A program made the translations under genes and the position numbers. Positions 27,195 to 35,027 of a DNA stretch of 64,000 nucleotides are shown here, one piece after another. Source of the DNA: Mycolicibacterium sp. CBMA 247 (GTDB taxonomy: Bacteria > Actinomycetota > Actinomycetes > Mycobacteriales > Mycobacteriaceae); assembly GCF_009729095.1 (NCBI RefSeq), contig NZ_VTGX01000001.1:1922001-1986000 (forward strand). The letters are read 5' to 3'. Numbering within the stretch: the stretch's first letter is position 1; each line of letters begins with the position of its first letter. A model generated the notes under the pieces. It was not told where the DNA came from. It did no database searches and saw nothing but the letters and a program-made list of their open reading frames with translations.

Positions 27195-28445
27195 ATGCGA
27201 CGCGGTGACGTAATGCTGTTGCCTCCGACACTCGAGATTTTCGTCCTCTGGCACCCGGACGACGTTGCCGGGCAGGTGGTCGCCGACGCGCTCTTGGATC
27301 ATTTCCACGGGACCGCATTTTCGGGCCTCGTCGGGGGCGCCGTTGAGGTTTACACACGCAGTGGTGCGTGGGATGGACATCAAGGGCCGCCCCGGCCTCT
27401 GCCATTCGTGGCGCAATTGCCCAATGGCCTAGCCACCGCAGCCGTGACGGTGGTAGTCCCAGTGATGGGAGTCAACCTCGCGCGCGCGCTCCAAGATGAT
27501 CCCGAGTGGCTCCGCTACTTCGAGGACATGGTCAATGCACGGCGCGAGAATCCGAACGTGGCGCTATTCGGTCTTGTCGTCGATCAGGCCGCGACGGCTC
27601 CCGATGGACATTTGTCGCGATTGTTGGGGCCAGAACAGACCCTTGATCGGGCTGGCGCCAACAACAGCCAGGTCCTCACTCGGGACCTCTGCCACTCCAT
27701 TACCGGGTTCGTTGACGGCGATGGCGATCGCCGGCTGCGGGTTTTCATCAGCCACACGAAGCGATACACGCCGGCAGAGCAACCGGATCGTGTCAGTGAA
27801 CTCGTCGGCCGCGTACGTCACATCATCGGCGAGACTCATATGTCGGCCTTTTTCGATGAGGCCGACCTGCAACCGGGTGTGCAATGGGAAACCGAACTCA
27901 CCAGCGCGGCCGAATCAAGCGCATTACTCGTCGTCCGCACCGACCTCTATGCAAGCCGCGAATGGTGCCAGCGGGAAGTCCTCGCAGCCAAACAGGCGGA
28001 CATGCCGGTCGTCGTCCTCCAAGCGCTGCACCAAGGCGAGGAACGCGGCTCCTTCCTCATGGATCACGTACCGTCAGTGGCCATTCAGTCTGCTGACGAC
28101 GCCGACCACGTACGTACTTCGATCGAAGAAGCGCTCACGAAGCTAGTTGACGAGGCCCTGAAGCGCGCCCTCTGGCGCCGGCAACGGTCCCGCCTTAGCA
28201 GCTATGGATTCGATTGGCTGCCGGCCAACGCTCCAGAACCAACAACGCTCGCTCACTGGTTGCGCAGCGTAGAAAAACAGCCAACCCCGGAGGACAAGCT
28301 GTTCGTGCTCCATCCGGACCCTCCCCTATGTAGCCCGGAGATCTCGGCAATCAATGATCTCCTCGCCGTCGGAATGATCGAAGGCGCGCTCGAAATTCTG
28401 ACGCCAAGAACATTTGCGAATCGTGGAGGACAGGTTCAGCGATGA
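27195..28445 (+). CDS. TIR domain protein with TIR-like N-terminal half
   Basis: This 416-residue protein has a clear TIR domain at about 181-290. RLRVFISHTKRYTP begins it, FFDEADLQPGVQWETEL follows, and LYASREWCQREVLAAK carries the typical NADase Glu (E261 in WCQRE). The N-terminal 150 residues (EIFVLWHPDDVAGQVVADAL, VEVYTR, TVVVPVMG, NVALFGLVVD) also have an alternating strand-helix pattern like a second, possibly inactive TIR fold. The C-terminal 100 residues are unassigned. Its stop overlaps the SLOG gene start (ATGA), so the products are made together. It is a probable NAD-consuming signal producer or effector of a defence system. Confidence 0.75.
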   Translation: MRRGDVMLLPPTLEIFVLWHPDDVAGQVVADALLDHFHGTAFSGLVGGAVEVYTRSGAWDGHQGPPRPLPFVAQLPNGLATAAVTVVVPVMGVNLARALQDDPEWLRYFEDMVNARRENPNVALFGLVVDQAATAPDGHLSRLLGPEQTLDRAGANNSQVLTRDLCHSITGFVDGDGDRRLRVFISHTKRYTPAEQPDRVSELVGRVRHIIGETHMSAFFDEADLQPGVQWETELTSAAESSALLVVRTDLYASREWCQREVLAAKQADMPVVVLQALHQGEERGSFLMDHVPSVAIQSADDADHVRTSIEEALTKLVDEALKRALWRRQRSRLSSYGFDWLPANAPEPTTLAHWLRSVEKQPTPEDKLFVLHPDPPLCSPEISAINDLLAVGMIEGALEILTPRTFANRGGQVQR

Positions 28446-29314
28446 CGTGCCCGGACCCCCATCTCATCCCCAAGGACGCACTGGAGGGCATCACCGTCGG
28501 CATCTCAGTATCCGACAGCGCCGACCTCCATCGGCTGGGCCTCTCCGATCGCCACCTCGAACTTGCTGTCGGAGAGATCACCCGAGCCGTGCTGACTGCC
28601 GGCGGCACGGTGATGTATGGAGGACGTCTCCAACCATCTGGATTCACCCAGCAACTCATGAATGAGGTCCAGCGGTTTGCGACCGCACGGCATGCGCTCA
28701 CGCTATGCGTCGCATTGCCCGAACACATTCAGCTGGATAACCACGAATTGCAGAAGATCGATGCTTCACTCGGTACAGCGGGACGCCTCATCACCCTTGA
28801 CGGCGACGGTAACCCGATTCGTTGGCAAGAACGTCCGCAGCCGCAGCATCCGTTGACAGACGAACAACGGATTGCTGCCTACAGCGGTCTACGCCGATAC
28901 ATGGCAGGCGCCACAACAGGACGGATCGTCGTTGGTGGCCAGCTCCGAAATTACAAGGGCGCAATGCCAGGCGTGATTGAAGAAGTGCTGTTTTCGATCG
29001 AGTCGGGTCAACCCGTCTATCTTGCAGGCGGCTTTGGCGGTGCTGCGGCCGCCATCGCACGACGTCTCAGCGCAGGTTCGTTCGAATGGCTTCCCGAGGC
29101 GCTGCCTGCGGGCGCCACAGACCCCCAAGTTCAGGAAGCTCTCGACCAATTGGCCACAGCCGCAACCAACCGGGGGTGGACTTTTGCAGCGGACGGACTG
29201 ACCCCCGAGCGCCGCGAACTACTCTGCGCATCGCATCGTCCTGGTGAAATTGCCTCGCTCGCTGCGCTGGGCCTCGCGGCTCAGATCAGCGCCGATCCCC
29301 AGAAAACGGACTGA
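28442..29314 (+). CDS. SLOG-domain protein (putative nucleotide-signal sensor)
   Basis: This 290-residue protein has a Rossmann-like SLOG fold: GISVSDSADL (20-29), VLTAGGTVMYGGRLQP (50-65), GGQLRNYKGAMPGVIEEV near 175, and VYLAGGFGGAAAAIA near 200. SLOG domains bind nucleotide-derived messengers; in Thoeris ThsA a SLOG domain senses the TIR product and activates an effector. Pairing with a TIR gene through a 4-bp overlap supports a sensor role here. No separate effector domain is obvious, so the effector could be another gene product of the locus. Confidence 0.65.
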   Translation: MTCPDPHLIPKDALEGITVGISVSDSADLHRLGLSDRHLELAVGEITRAVLTAGGTVMYGGRLQPSGFTQQLMNEVQRFATARHALTLCVALPEHIQLDNHELQKIDASLGTAGRLITLDGDGNPIRWQERPQPQHPLTDEQRIAAYSGLRRYMAGATTGRIVVGGQLRNYKGAMPGVIEEVLFSIESGQPVYLAGGFGGAAAAIARRLSAGSFEWLPEALPAGATDPQVQEALDQLATAATNRGWTFAADGLTPERRELLCASHRPGEIASLAALGLAAQISADPQKTD

Positions 29315-29317
29315 GCC

Positions 29318-30325
29318 ATGCGGCATGTCCACCGTCGCACCCCGCCGCGGCCCGGACCCGGTTTCGACATCTATTGGCGTTTCGCGGCAGAGCGTCAGAA
29401 GGTGTACCGCCGGCGACTCGAAGGCATGACCGGGTCAGCCCTCACCTCCGACACTGTGCTGCGGCAACACCGGTTTACTAATGCTTACCGTGCCAGCGAC
29501 AGGGTAAGTCAATTCCTCATCACCGATGTCATCTACGACAAAGAAAGAAACTGGGTCGACACCTTCGCGCGGGTACTGGTTTTCAAGGTTTTCAACCGAA
29601 TCGATACCTGGCAGCACCTGCAAGCGTGTGTAACTGAAGTCGACGCGGAAACTCTGCTCAACGAGGAACTCGACACCGCCATTGATTACCGCGCGCGCAA
29701 GGGCCCTATCTACAACGCCGCCTATATCATGCCGCCACCTCGGAATGGCGTCGGCTCCAAGTTCCGCCGACACCTCAGCCTGCTTAGACAGATGATCCAG
29801 GATCACGCTCACGAGCGGATCGCAACCGCTCCCTCCATGTCTGGCGCATTCGACATCCTCACCAGCTATGACTCGATTGGGCCATTTCTCGCGTATCAGT
29901 TCTTGATCGATCTTAATTACACGTCACATCTCGCATTTTCCGAGGAGGAATACGTCGTCGCCGGCCCAGGCGCGCTGCGCGGAATTCGTAAGTGCCTGAG
30001 TGACCCCGGCGACTATTCGCCGTCAGACATCATCCGTTGGGTCGCCGACCAGCAGGCCAACGCTTTTGATGAGCGCGACTTAGAGTGGCACGACCTATGG
30101 GGGCGTTCACTTCAACTCATAGATGCCCAGAATCTGTTCTGCGAAGTCGACAAATACACGCGCCAGGCCAGCCCTGAACTATCAAAATTTGCACCAGGAT
30201 CACGGATCAAACAGCGGTACACACCCGTTTCTGATCCACTTACAGCTTGGTTTCCACCTAAATGGGGCGTTAACGACGCGATTCCTGAGGCCTACCAGCG
30301 CCCCGCCATCCCATACCTCTACTGA
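29318..30325 (+). CDS. HMUDK/aGPT-pyrophosphorylase-like nucleotide kinase domain protein
   Basis: This 335-residue protein has the pattern FDIYWRFAAERQKVYRRRLEG followed by HRFTNAYRASDRVSQFLI. I recognise it as the helical family annotated as 5-hydroxymethyl-dU DNA kinase helical domain or alpha-glutamyl/putrescinyl thymine pyrophosphorylase. Phage members build hypermodified thymines in DNA. A bacterial member in a TIR/SLOG locus may act on nucleotides or modified DNA as part of immunity. A late motif (FLAYQFLIDLNY) is also typical. It follows the SLOG gene by 3 bp and converges on the MazG-like gene. The function in this host is unknown. Confidence 0.62.
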   Translation: MRHVHRRTPPRPGPGFDIYWRFAAERQKVYRRRLEGMTGSALTSDTVLRQHRFTNAYRASDRVSQFLITDVIYDKERNWVDTFARVLVFKVFNRIDTWQHLQACVTEVDAETLLNEELDTAIDYRARKGPIYNAAYIMPPPRNGVGSKFRRHLSLLRQMIQDHAHERIATAPSMSGAFDILTSYDSIGPFLAYQFLIDLNYTSHLAFSEEEYVVAGPGALRGIRKCLSDPGDYSPSDIIRWVADQQANAFDERDLEWHDLWGRSLQLIDAQNLFCEVDKYTRQASPELSKFAPGSRIKQRYTPVSDPLTAWFPPKWGVNDAIPEAYQRPAIPYLY

Positions 30326-30332
30326 CAGAGCA

Positions 30333-31238
30333 TCAATCACCCGCGACACTGATCGTCCTTGCGTCGAGATCGAGTTCAACCACGCCGCCGCCCGTATCGC
30401 GCAGCGATCTGAAGACGTCAAAGGCCTGGCGGTAGGTACGCTTCCACGCCACCGGGGGTTGGTCCTCAACTTCGAGACCACGGACGGTCCGGCGCACATG
30501 TTTGATGAGGTCCCAACCCAGGAGATCGTCAGTTGCCTCGAAATCATCAGGCTCGAGGAAGTTGAAAACAAATGCGGCAAGGCCCTCTTCGATCGCCGCT
30601 GCACGGGCCCCATCCTGGACTCTGTCAGTCTCGCCATCGCCCGCCTTCCGTTTCGCACCCATGAGCCCTCTCAACACGGGTGACCATCCGAGCACTGCGG
30701 CATGAGCAAGATGAATGACATCGTGGTAGCGATAGCCGTCGTCGATCGCAAGATTGTCATCTAGCGGGTCGCCCAGCTGCTTGCGTTGGCGATTCTTTTC
30801 GATGCGTTCCGCCAACTCTCCGAGCGGCTCCATCCTGACGATCGGCACAGCTCCGGAATTGTCCTCAACAAAGCGGACTGACATTTGACGCAGTAGGCGC
30901 TGCGAATCCGGCCATCCCGCGTCGTATTCACTCGGAGGTGGCAGCTCTGCTGCGAAATTGAGCGCCGCCTTCGTCAGGCTCTGCTCGGCAACCACGTTCA
31001 GGTCCAACGAAAGCCTATTCGCGGCAGCCGCTACATACCACAACAGGTCGCCGAGTTCTTCAGAGACTCGTCCAGCGAGTCCGGCTGGCGGACGTCCATC
31101 CCGGAACCATTTCTTCGCTTCGCTAACCACTGAGCCCGCTTCACCTGCGAGCCCATGGAGCACGATCTGTAGGCCGCGATCCGGATCGGTGGTGAGATCG
31201 GTCTCGCCAGCCCGAGCAGCAAACTCGTGCAACTCCAT
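30333..31238 (-). CDS. MazG-like NTP pyrophosphohydrolase fusion protein
   Basis: This 301-residue protein has an N-terminal MazG-like all-alpha NTP-PPase module (GLAGEAGSVVSEAKKWFRDG, then RVSEELGDLLWYVAAAANRL) with the metal-binding E-x-x-E...E-x-x-D layout. It is fused to a C-terminal domain with GYRYHDVIHLAHAAVLGW and AAIEEGLAAFVFNFL, whose His and Glu residues suggest a second metal-dependent helical domain. ATG 31238 follows AGGGGAGAG; the longer frame to 31313 reads through this ribosome-binding site. It is convergent with the HMUDK-like gene, leaving 7 bp. MazG-type enzymes remove modified or signalling nucleotides, which fits a nucleotide-based defence locus. Confidence 0.7.
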   Translation of the reverse strand: MELHEFAARAGETDLTTDPDRGLQIVLHGLAGEAGSVVSEAKKWFRDGRPPAGLAGRVSEELGDLLWYVAAAANRLSLDLNVVAEQSLTKAALNFAAELPPPSEYDAGWPDSQRLLRQMSVRFVEDNSGAVPIVRMEPLGELAERIEKNRQRKQLGDPLDDNLAIDDGYRYHDVIHLAHAAVLGWSPVLRGLMGAKRKAGDGETDRVQDGARAAAIEEGLAAFVFNFLEPDDFEATDDLLGWDLIKHVRRTVRGLEVEDQPPVAWKRTYRQAFDVFRSLRDTGGGVVELDLDARTISVAGD

Positions 31239-31601
31239 TAGCTCTCCCCTCTGGATTGCCATACCCTCGGCCCGTGGTCCGGTGCTACTGACAGTACGAC
31301 CGGCAGCCGACACGTTGACGGATCTAGCGAGGACTGACGCCCCGAGTTAATGAGTGCCGCGTCAGCTCCCTCACATCAAATCAGCCAGGCGCACCTACCC
31401 CGGATCGTCAGATACCGAAGGCTGGCTCCTGATGCAGGACACCCTCTCGCGGCCAGGCTGGGAATCCGACACCATAGCGAGAATCGCCGACTGACACGTT
31501 GCTGAGAAACCACAGGTCGCCGGATGTCAGATCTGACAAATTCAGCGACTTCCTACACGAGAAATTTCGCAGCGAACTCCCAGGAACCCTCCGACGAGGG
31601 A
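31239..31601. other. Gene-free stretch between the MazG-like gene and pucR1
   Basis: About 360 bp without a convincing open frame. It holds the promoter region of the MazG-like gene, three GACAC pentamers (31438, 31468, 31493) and a perfect 14-bp palindrome at 31525. It is a plausible right boundary of the accessory island, but I could not identify terminal inverted repeats or a target duplication. Confidence 0.5.
31525..31538. repeat. Perfect palindrome TGTCAGATCTGACA
   Basis: A 14-bp uninterrupted palindrome 64 bp beyond the pucR1 stop. It could be an operator, a protein-binding site or part of an element end. No partner copy was seen. Confidence 0.4.
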
Positions 31602-33104
31602 CTACCTGCCGCCGGCCAACAGATCGCGGGACTGCAGCGCGAGCCAGAGCTGGGCAATGTCCGCGGTGTCGGACAGGCGCGCCCCGGTGAGCTCCTCCAC
31701 CTTGTGCACGCGGTACAGCACGGTTTGCCGATGGACGTTCATCGCAGCCGCGGTGCGCTGCCAGGACCGCTGGTTGGCCAGGAACGCCTCCAGGGTCTCG
31801 ACCAGCTCGGTCCGATGCTGGGCGTCATGGTCGATGAGCGGACCGAGCCAGCGCTCCACCATGGCCCGGGCGTCCTCGACACCGCCCATGCCCACCCACG
31901 ATGTGGCGGTGCCGTAACGCACGACGGGATCCCCGGTCCGCTGCGCGGTGCCCAGCGCCCACGTCGCCTCGCGGGCGGATTCCGCCGAACGCGAAACAGT
32001 TTTCATCACCCGGCCGGCACCTACCCTGGCCGTCGGTCCGAGTGAGGCAACAATGGCCTCGACCGCTTCGTCCGTTCCTGGCACCACCGCATGGGCGACT
32101 CCCGAACGGAATGCCGACACATGGGGAATCCGACGGCGCCACAACGCGACGTGCAGGTCCCGCAGCCGCCGTTCATCGGCACACGTGGCCGAGACGAACA
32201 TTGATGTCGCCGGGTCCAGCCCCGAGGACAGCAGCTGACGACGCCCGACCCGTTGCTCCATACGGCCGTCGAGGAGCTGCGCGGTGAGCTCGGCACCCGA
32301 ACGCCTGGTGTGTTCGAGTGCCAGATGCGTTTGGGACAGCTCCAGCGCGACGACTGTCGCGGCGTGCTGTATCACCACACCGTCGAGCGCTGCACCGCCT
32401 TCGCGGATGACGGCCAGCACCGCGTTGTCATGCGTCGGCACCTCCCCGACCAACACTTCAACCCCGCTGGCGGTGAGAACCGACCGGGCCCCCGCGGCCA
32501 GCGTGCCCTGCGATGCCGTCCGCACCGTCTCCTTCACATCGTCTGACGGGTGCGGCCCGTCAGGGTGATAGGCCTCTCCGGTGAGCCGGTCGCAGACGAA
32601 CACCGCGCAGCGCAGTTCCTTCGTGAGCGCATCAGCGATCCGTGACCGCGCCGCATCGCCCGCTGTGGAGTGGCGCAACGAGTCGTAGATGCGTGCCGTT
32701 CGCATGAGCCGCTGGGACTGCTCGAGCAGGGTGGCTTCGGCGACCGCGCGCGAGATCGCCACGAACGGCATCGGATAACGAATCCAGAGCACCGGTAACT
32801 TGAGACGTTCGCTGGCACGGGTGAACCGTTGGGTGAGCCGCGGGCAGAACATGTCCTCGCCGATCGCCAGTCCGCTGGCACCCACGCGATGCAGTTCCTC
32901 GAGCAGGTGTTCCTGGTCGGCCGCGGCCGCGGGGAACGAGATGCCGTTGCTCATCAGCAGTTCGCCGGCGCTGACCCATTGCCACGGCTCCGGCAGATCC
33001 GAGGTGTGCGTCCATGTCACCTGTCGATCCAGCCCGGCCTTGCCCGAATGCAGTCGCAGCTGCAGGTGCGGCATGTCCAGCAATTCCCGCACGGTGATGC
33101 TCAC
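31602..33104 (-). CDS. PucR-family transcriptional regulator 1
   Basis: This 500-residue regulator has an N-terminal PucR purine-catabolism-type sensor domain (TVRELLDMPHLQLRLHSGKA, TSDLPEPWQWVSAGELLMSNG), a central GGDEF-like/GAF-type region, and a C-terminal helix-turn-helix (RSWQRTAAAMNVHRQTVLYRVHKVEELTG). PucR regulators respond to purine or other nitrogen-ring metabolites. GTG 33104 places the sensor domain at the N-terminus; longer starts add unrelated residues. It is downstream of the NCS1 permease gene on the same strand with 40 bp between, so it probably controls that uptake. Confidence 0.85.
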   Translation of the reverse strand: MSITVRELLDMPHLQLRLHSGKAGLDRQVTWTHTSDLPEPWQWVSAGELLMSNGISFPAAAADQEHLLEELHRVGASGLAIGEDMFCPRLTQRFTRASERLKLPVLWIRYPMPFVAISRAVAEATLLEQSQRLMRTARIYDSLRHSTAGDAARSRIADALTKELRCAVFVCDRLTGEAYHPDGPHPSDDVKETVRTASQGTLAAGARSVLTASGVEVLVGEVPTHDNAVLAVIREGGAALDGVVIQHAATVVALELSQTHLALEHTRRSGAELTAQLLDGRMEQRVGRRQLLSSGLDPATSMFVSATCADERRLRDLHVALWRRRIPHVSAFRSGVAHAVVPGTDEAVEAIVASLGPTARVGAGRVMKTVSRSAESAREATWALGTAQRTGDPVVRYGTATSWVGMGGVEDARAMVERWLGPLIDHDAQHRTELVETLEAFLANQRSWQRTAAAMNVHRQTVLYRVHKVEELTGARLSDTADIAQLWLALQSRDLLAGGR

Positions 33105-33144
33105 ATGCCAACCGTATCGACTCTGCACGATCAGACGACTGGAA

Positions 33145-34563
33145 TCAGCGTGCACTCTCGGCGGCGAGCGAAGGCTGCATCTCGCCGACCTGGCGTACCC
33201 GCCACAACTTGATCAGACCCAGGTAGATGAAGAACGTCGCAACCGTCCCCACGATCCACGCCGTATCGATGCCACCGATCTTGCCGGCAACCGCGCCCTG
33301 ATAGAACGCCGTTGACATGAAAGGGATCTGCACGACGAAGCCGAGGAAGTAGCTGAGCACAGCCGGAACATTGAATGCGCCGTAGCCGCTCTTCGGGTCA
33401 CTGAACGAGGCCGGGTCGTAATGCCCCTTCTTCACGATGTAGTAGTCGATGAGGTTGACGATGCTCCACGGGATCAGCAGGTAGATCAGGATGCTGATGA
33501 AGTTGGAATACTGCACGAGGAAGTCGTCAGAAAATCCGATGGCGGCGACGAACACGACCGCCGCGATCACCGTCGCCGTGATGTTCCTGGCCGAGGACTT
33601 CGGCGACCACTTCAGTTTGAAGGCCTGAATACAGGTCAGGATGCACAGCGATGATCCGTACATGTTGATGACGCCGGCGTCGATCGCACCGAAGAAAAAC
33701 ACGAGCATCACGAAGGTGAACAGTGGGCCGGGCATGATGTGCGACAGACTCGCCAGCGAGGCATCGGAGCCCAGGCCGGCAACGAGGAGCGCACCGACGA
33801 TCATCGCTCCGACGGCACCGAGGAGAGTACCGAAGTACGTGTACCAGAATGCGGAACGAGGCGTCGTCGAGGACGGCAGATAGCGCGAGTAGTCCGAGAC
33901 ATACGGCGCGTACGAAAGCTGCCAGATCCCGGCGACCGAAGCCATACCCAGGAAGCCGATCCAGTTGAAGGAGCCACCAGCACTGCCGGCTCCCCCGTCA
34001 CCGTGACTGGCGGCCATGGAGATATAGCCGAGCGTGAGCACCAGGGCGAGACCCGAGAGCCAGACCATCACCCGGTTCATCCGAAGGATGAGCTGATAGC
34101 CGACCACGACGGTGACCAGGGTGAGGATGGTGCTAAGGGCAAGCGCCACAGTGGTATTCAGCGATGGAAAGACGGCGCACAACGTCTGCTGCGCCAATAT
34201 CATCAGGGACACGATCCAGCCGACGTACGCAAGAATGACGACGACGATCACCAGTAGTGAGCCGTACATCCCGAACTGCGCGCGCGCCTGGATCATCTGC
34301 GGCACACCGAGCCCCGATCCCTGCACCGAGTGCAGCGCCATGAACACGGCGCCGACGGTGCTACCGATGACGATCGCAACGATCGTGGAGACGACATCAA
34401 GCTTGTAGATCGTCGGTCCGAGAAGACCGGTCACCACGGCGAGCGGAATGATCTGGACTGTGAACCAGAACGAGAAAAGGTGACGCACCTTTCCGGTGCG
34501 CTGCGATTCCGGCACCGGCTGAATAGTCAAATACTCGACCCTCGAGCCACTGTCATGCGGCAT
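33145..34563 (-). CDS. NCS1-family purine/cytosine (allantoin/hydantoin-type) permease
   Basis: This 472-residue polytopic protein has about 12 membrane segments. The N-terminal SFWFTVQIIPLAVVTGLLGP and the GSGLGVPQMIQARAQFGMYGS stretch are typical of NCS1 nucleobase:cation symporters. It should import a nucleobase, allantoin, hydantoin or a similar nitrogen compound across the cytoplasmic membrane. The adjacent PucR-type regulator supports a purine-like or nitrogen-ring substrate. The small subunit of the GMC oxidoreductase lies upstream in the same direction. Substrate specificity cannot be read from the sequence. Confidence 0.85.
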   Translation of the reverse strand: MPHDSGSRVEYLTIQPVPESQRTGKVRHLFSFWFTVQIIPLAVVTGLLGPTIYKLDVVSTIVAIVIGSTVGAVFMALHSVQGSGLGVPQMIQARAQFGMYGSLLVIVVVILAYVGWIVSLMILAQQTLCAVFPSLNTTVALALSTILTLVTVVVGYQLILRMNRVMVWLSGLALVLTLGYISMAASHGDGGAGSAGGSFNWIGFLGMASVAGIWQLSYAPYVSDYSRYLPSSTTPRSAFWYTYFGTLLGAVGAMIVGALLVAGLGSDASLASLSHIMPGPLFTFVMLVFFFGAIDAGVINMYGSSLCILTCIQAFKLKWSPKSSARNITATVIAAVVFVAAIGFSDDFLVQYSNFISILIYLLIPWSIVNLIDYYIVKKGHYDPASFSDPKSGYGAFNVPAVLSYFLGFVVQIPFMSTAFYQGAVAGKIGGIDTAWIVGTVATFFIYLGLIKLWRVRQVGEMQPSLAAESAR

Positions 34564-34627
34564 GAGACACGTCCTTACGCGTTGGTGTGGCGATGATTTC
34601 AGAGTGTTTAGTGAAGGTCCGGCAGGG

Positions 34628-35020
34628 TCAACGAATCACGAAGCCGCGGTCGACGACGTTCTCCAGCATGTCCACATAGCTGTCCATGTCGTCGCGCGCG
34701 GGGCGAGGTGCCGCGTCGTAGGGCATCGCGGCTTTCACCGCGGGGCTCAGGAAGTAAGCGCCCGCGGTCAGGACGGTCAGCGCTTCGAACTGGTCCGGTT
34801 GCTCGGCGGCCAGACTGTCGAGTGCGGATTCGGGATCCTTGCCGGCGCTGGAGTCCAGCGCCGCGGTGAGCGGGTCGACGAGGTCGGGCCGGTAGCCCAG
34901 AACCTGGTCGAGCAGGGCACCGGACACCTCCGCGGTGGTGGCCGAGGGCATGTTGTCACCGGCCGGGATCAAGGTTTCGGCCAGGATGGCGAACACCTGG
35001 CGCTGTTCGGAATTGAGCAT
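34628..35020 (-). CDS. Small subunit of a GMC oxidoreductase (gluconate 2-dehydrogenase subunit 3-like)
   Basis: This 130-residue helical protein (LNSEQRQVFAILAETLIPAGDNMPSA at the N-terminus) lies 7 bp downstream of the large GMC flavoprotein gene. Small partners of this type accompany membrane or periplasmic GMC dehydrogenases and help maturation or electron transfer. No signal peptide is visible on this one; any export would have to occur in complex with its partner. The assignment follows from the IPAG-type N-terminal motif and its position. Confidence 0.6.
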   Translation of the reverse strand: MLNSEQRQVFAILAETLIPAGDNMPSATTAEVSGALLDQVLGYRPDLVDPLTAALDSSAGKDPESALDSLAAEQPDQFEALTVLTAGAYFLSPAVKAAMPYDAAPRPARDDMDSYVDMLENVVDRGFVIR

Positions 35021-35027
35021 GGGGTCC

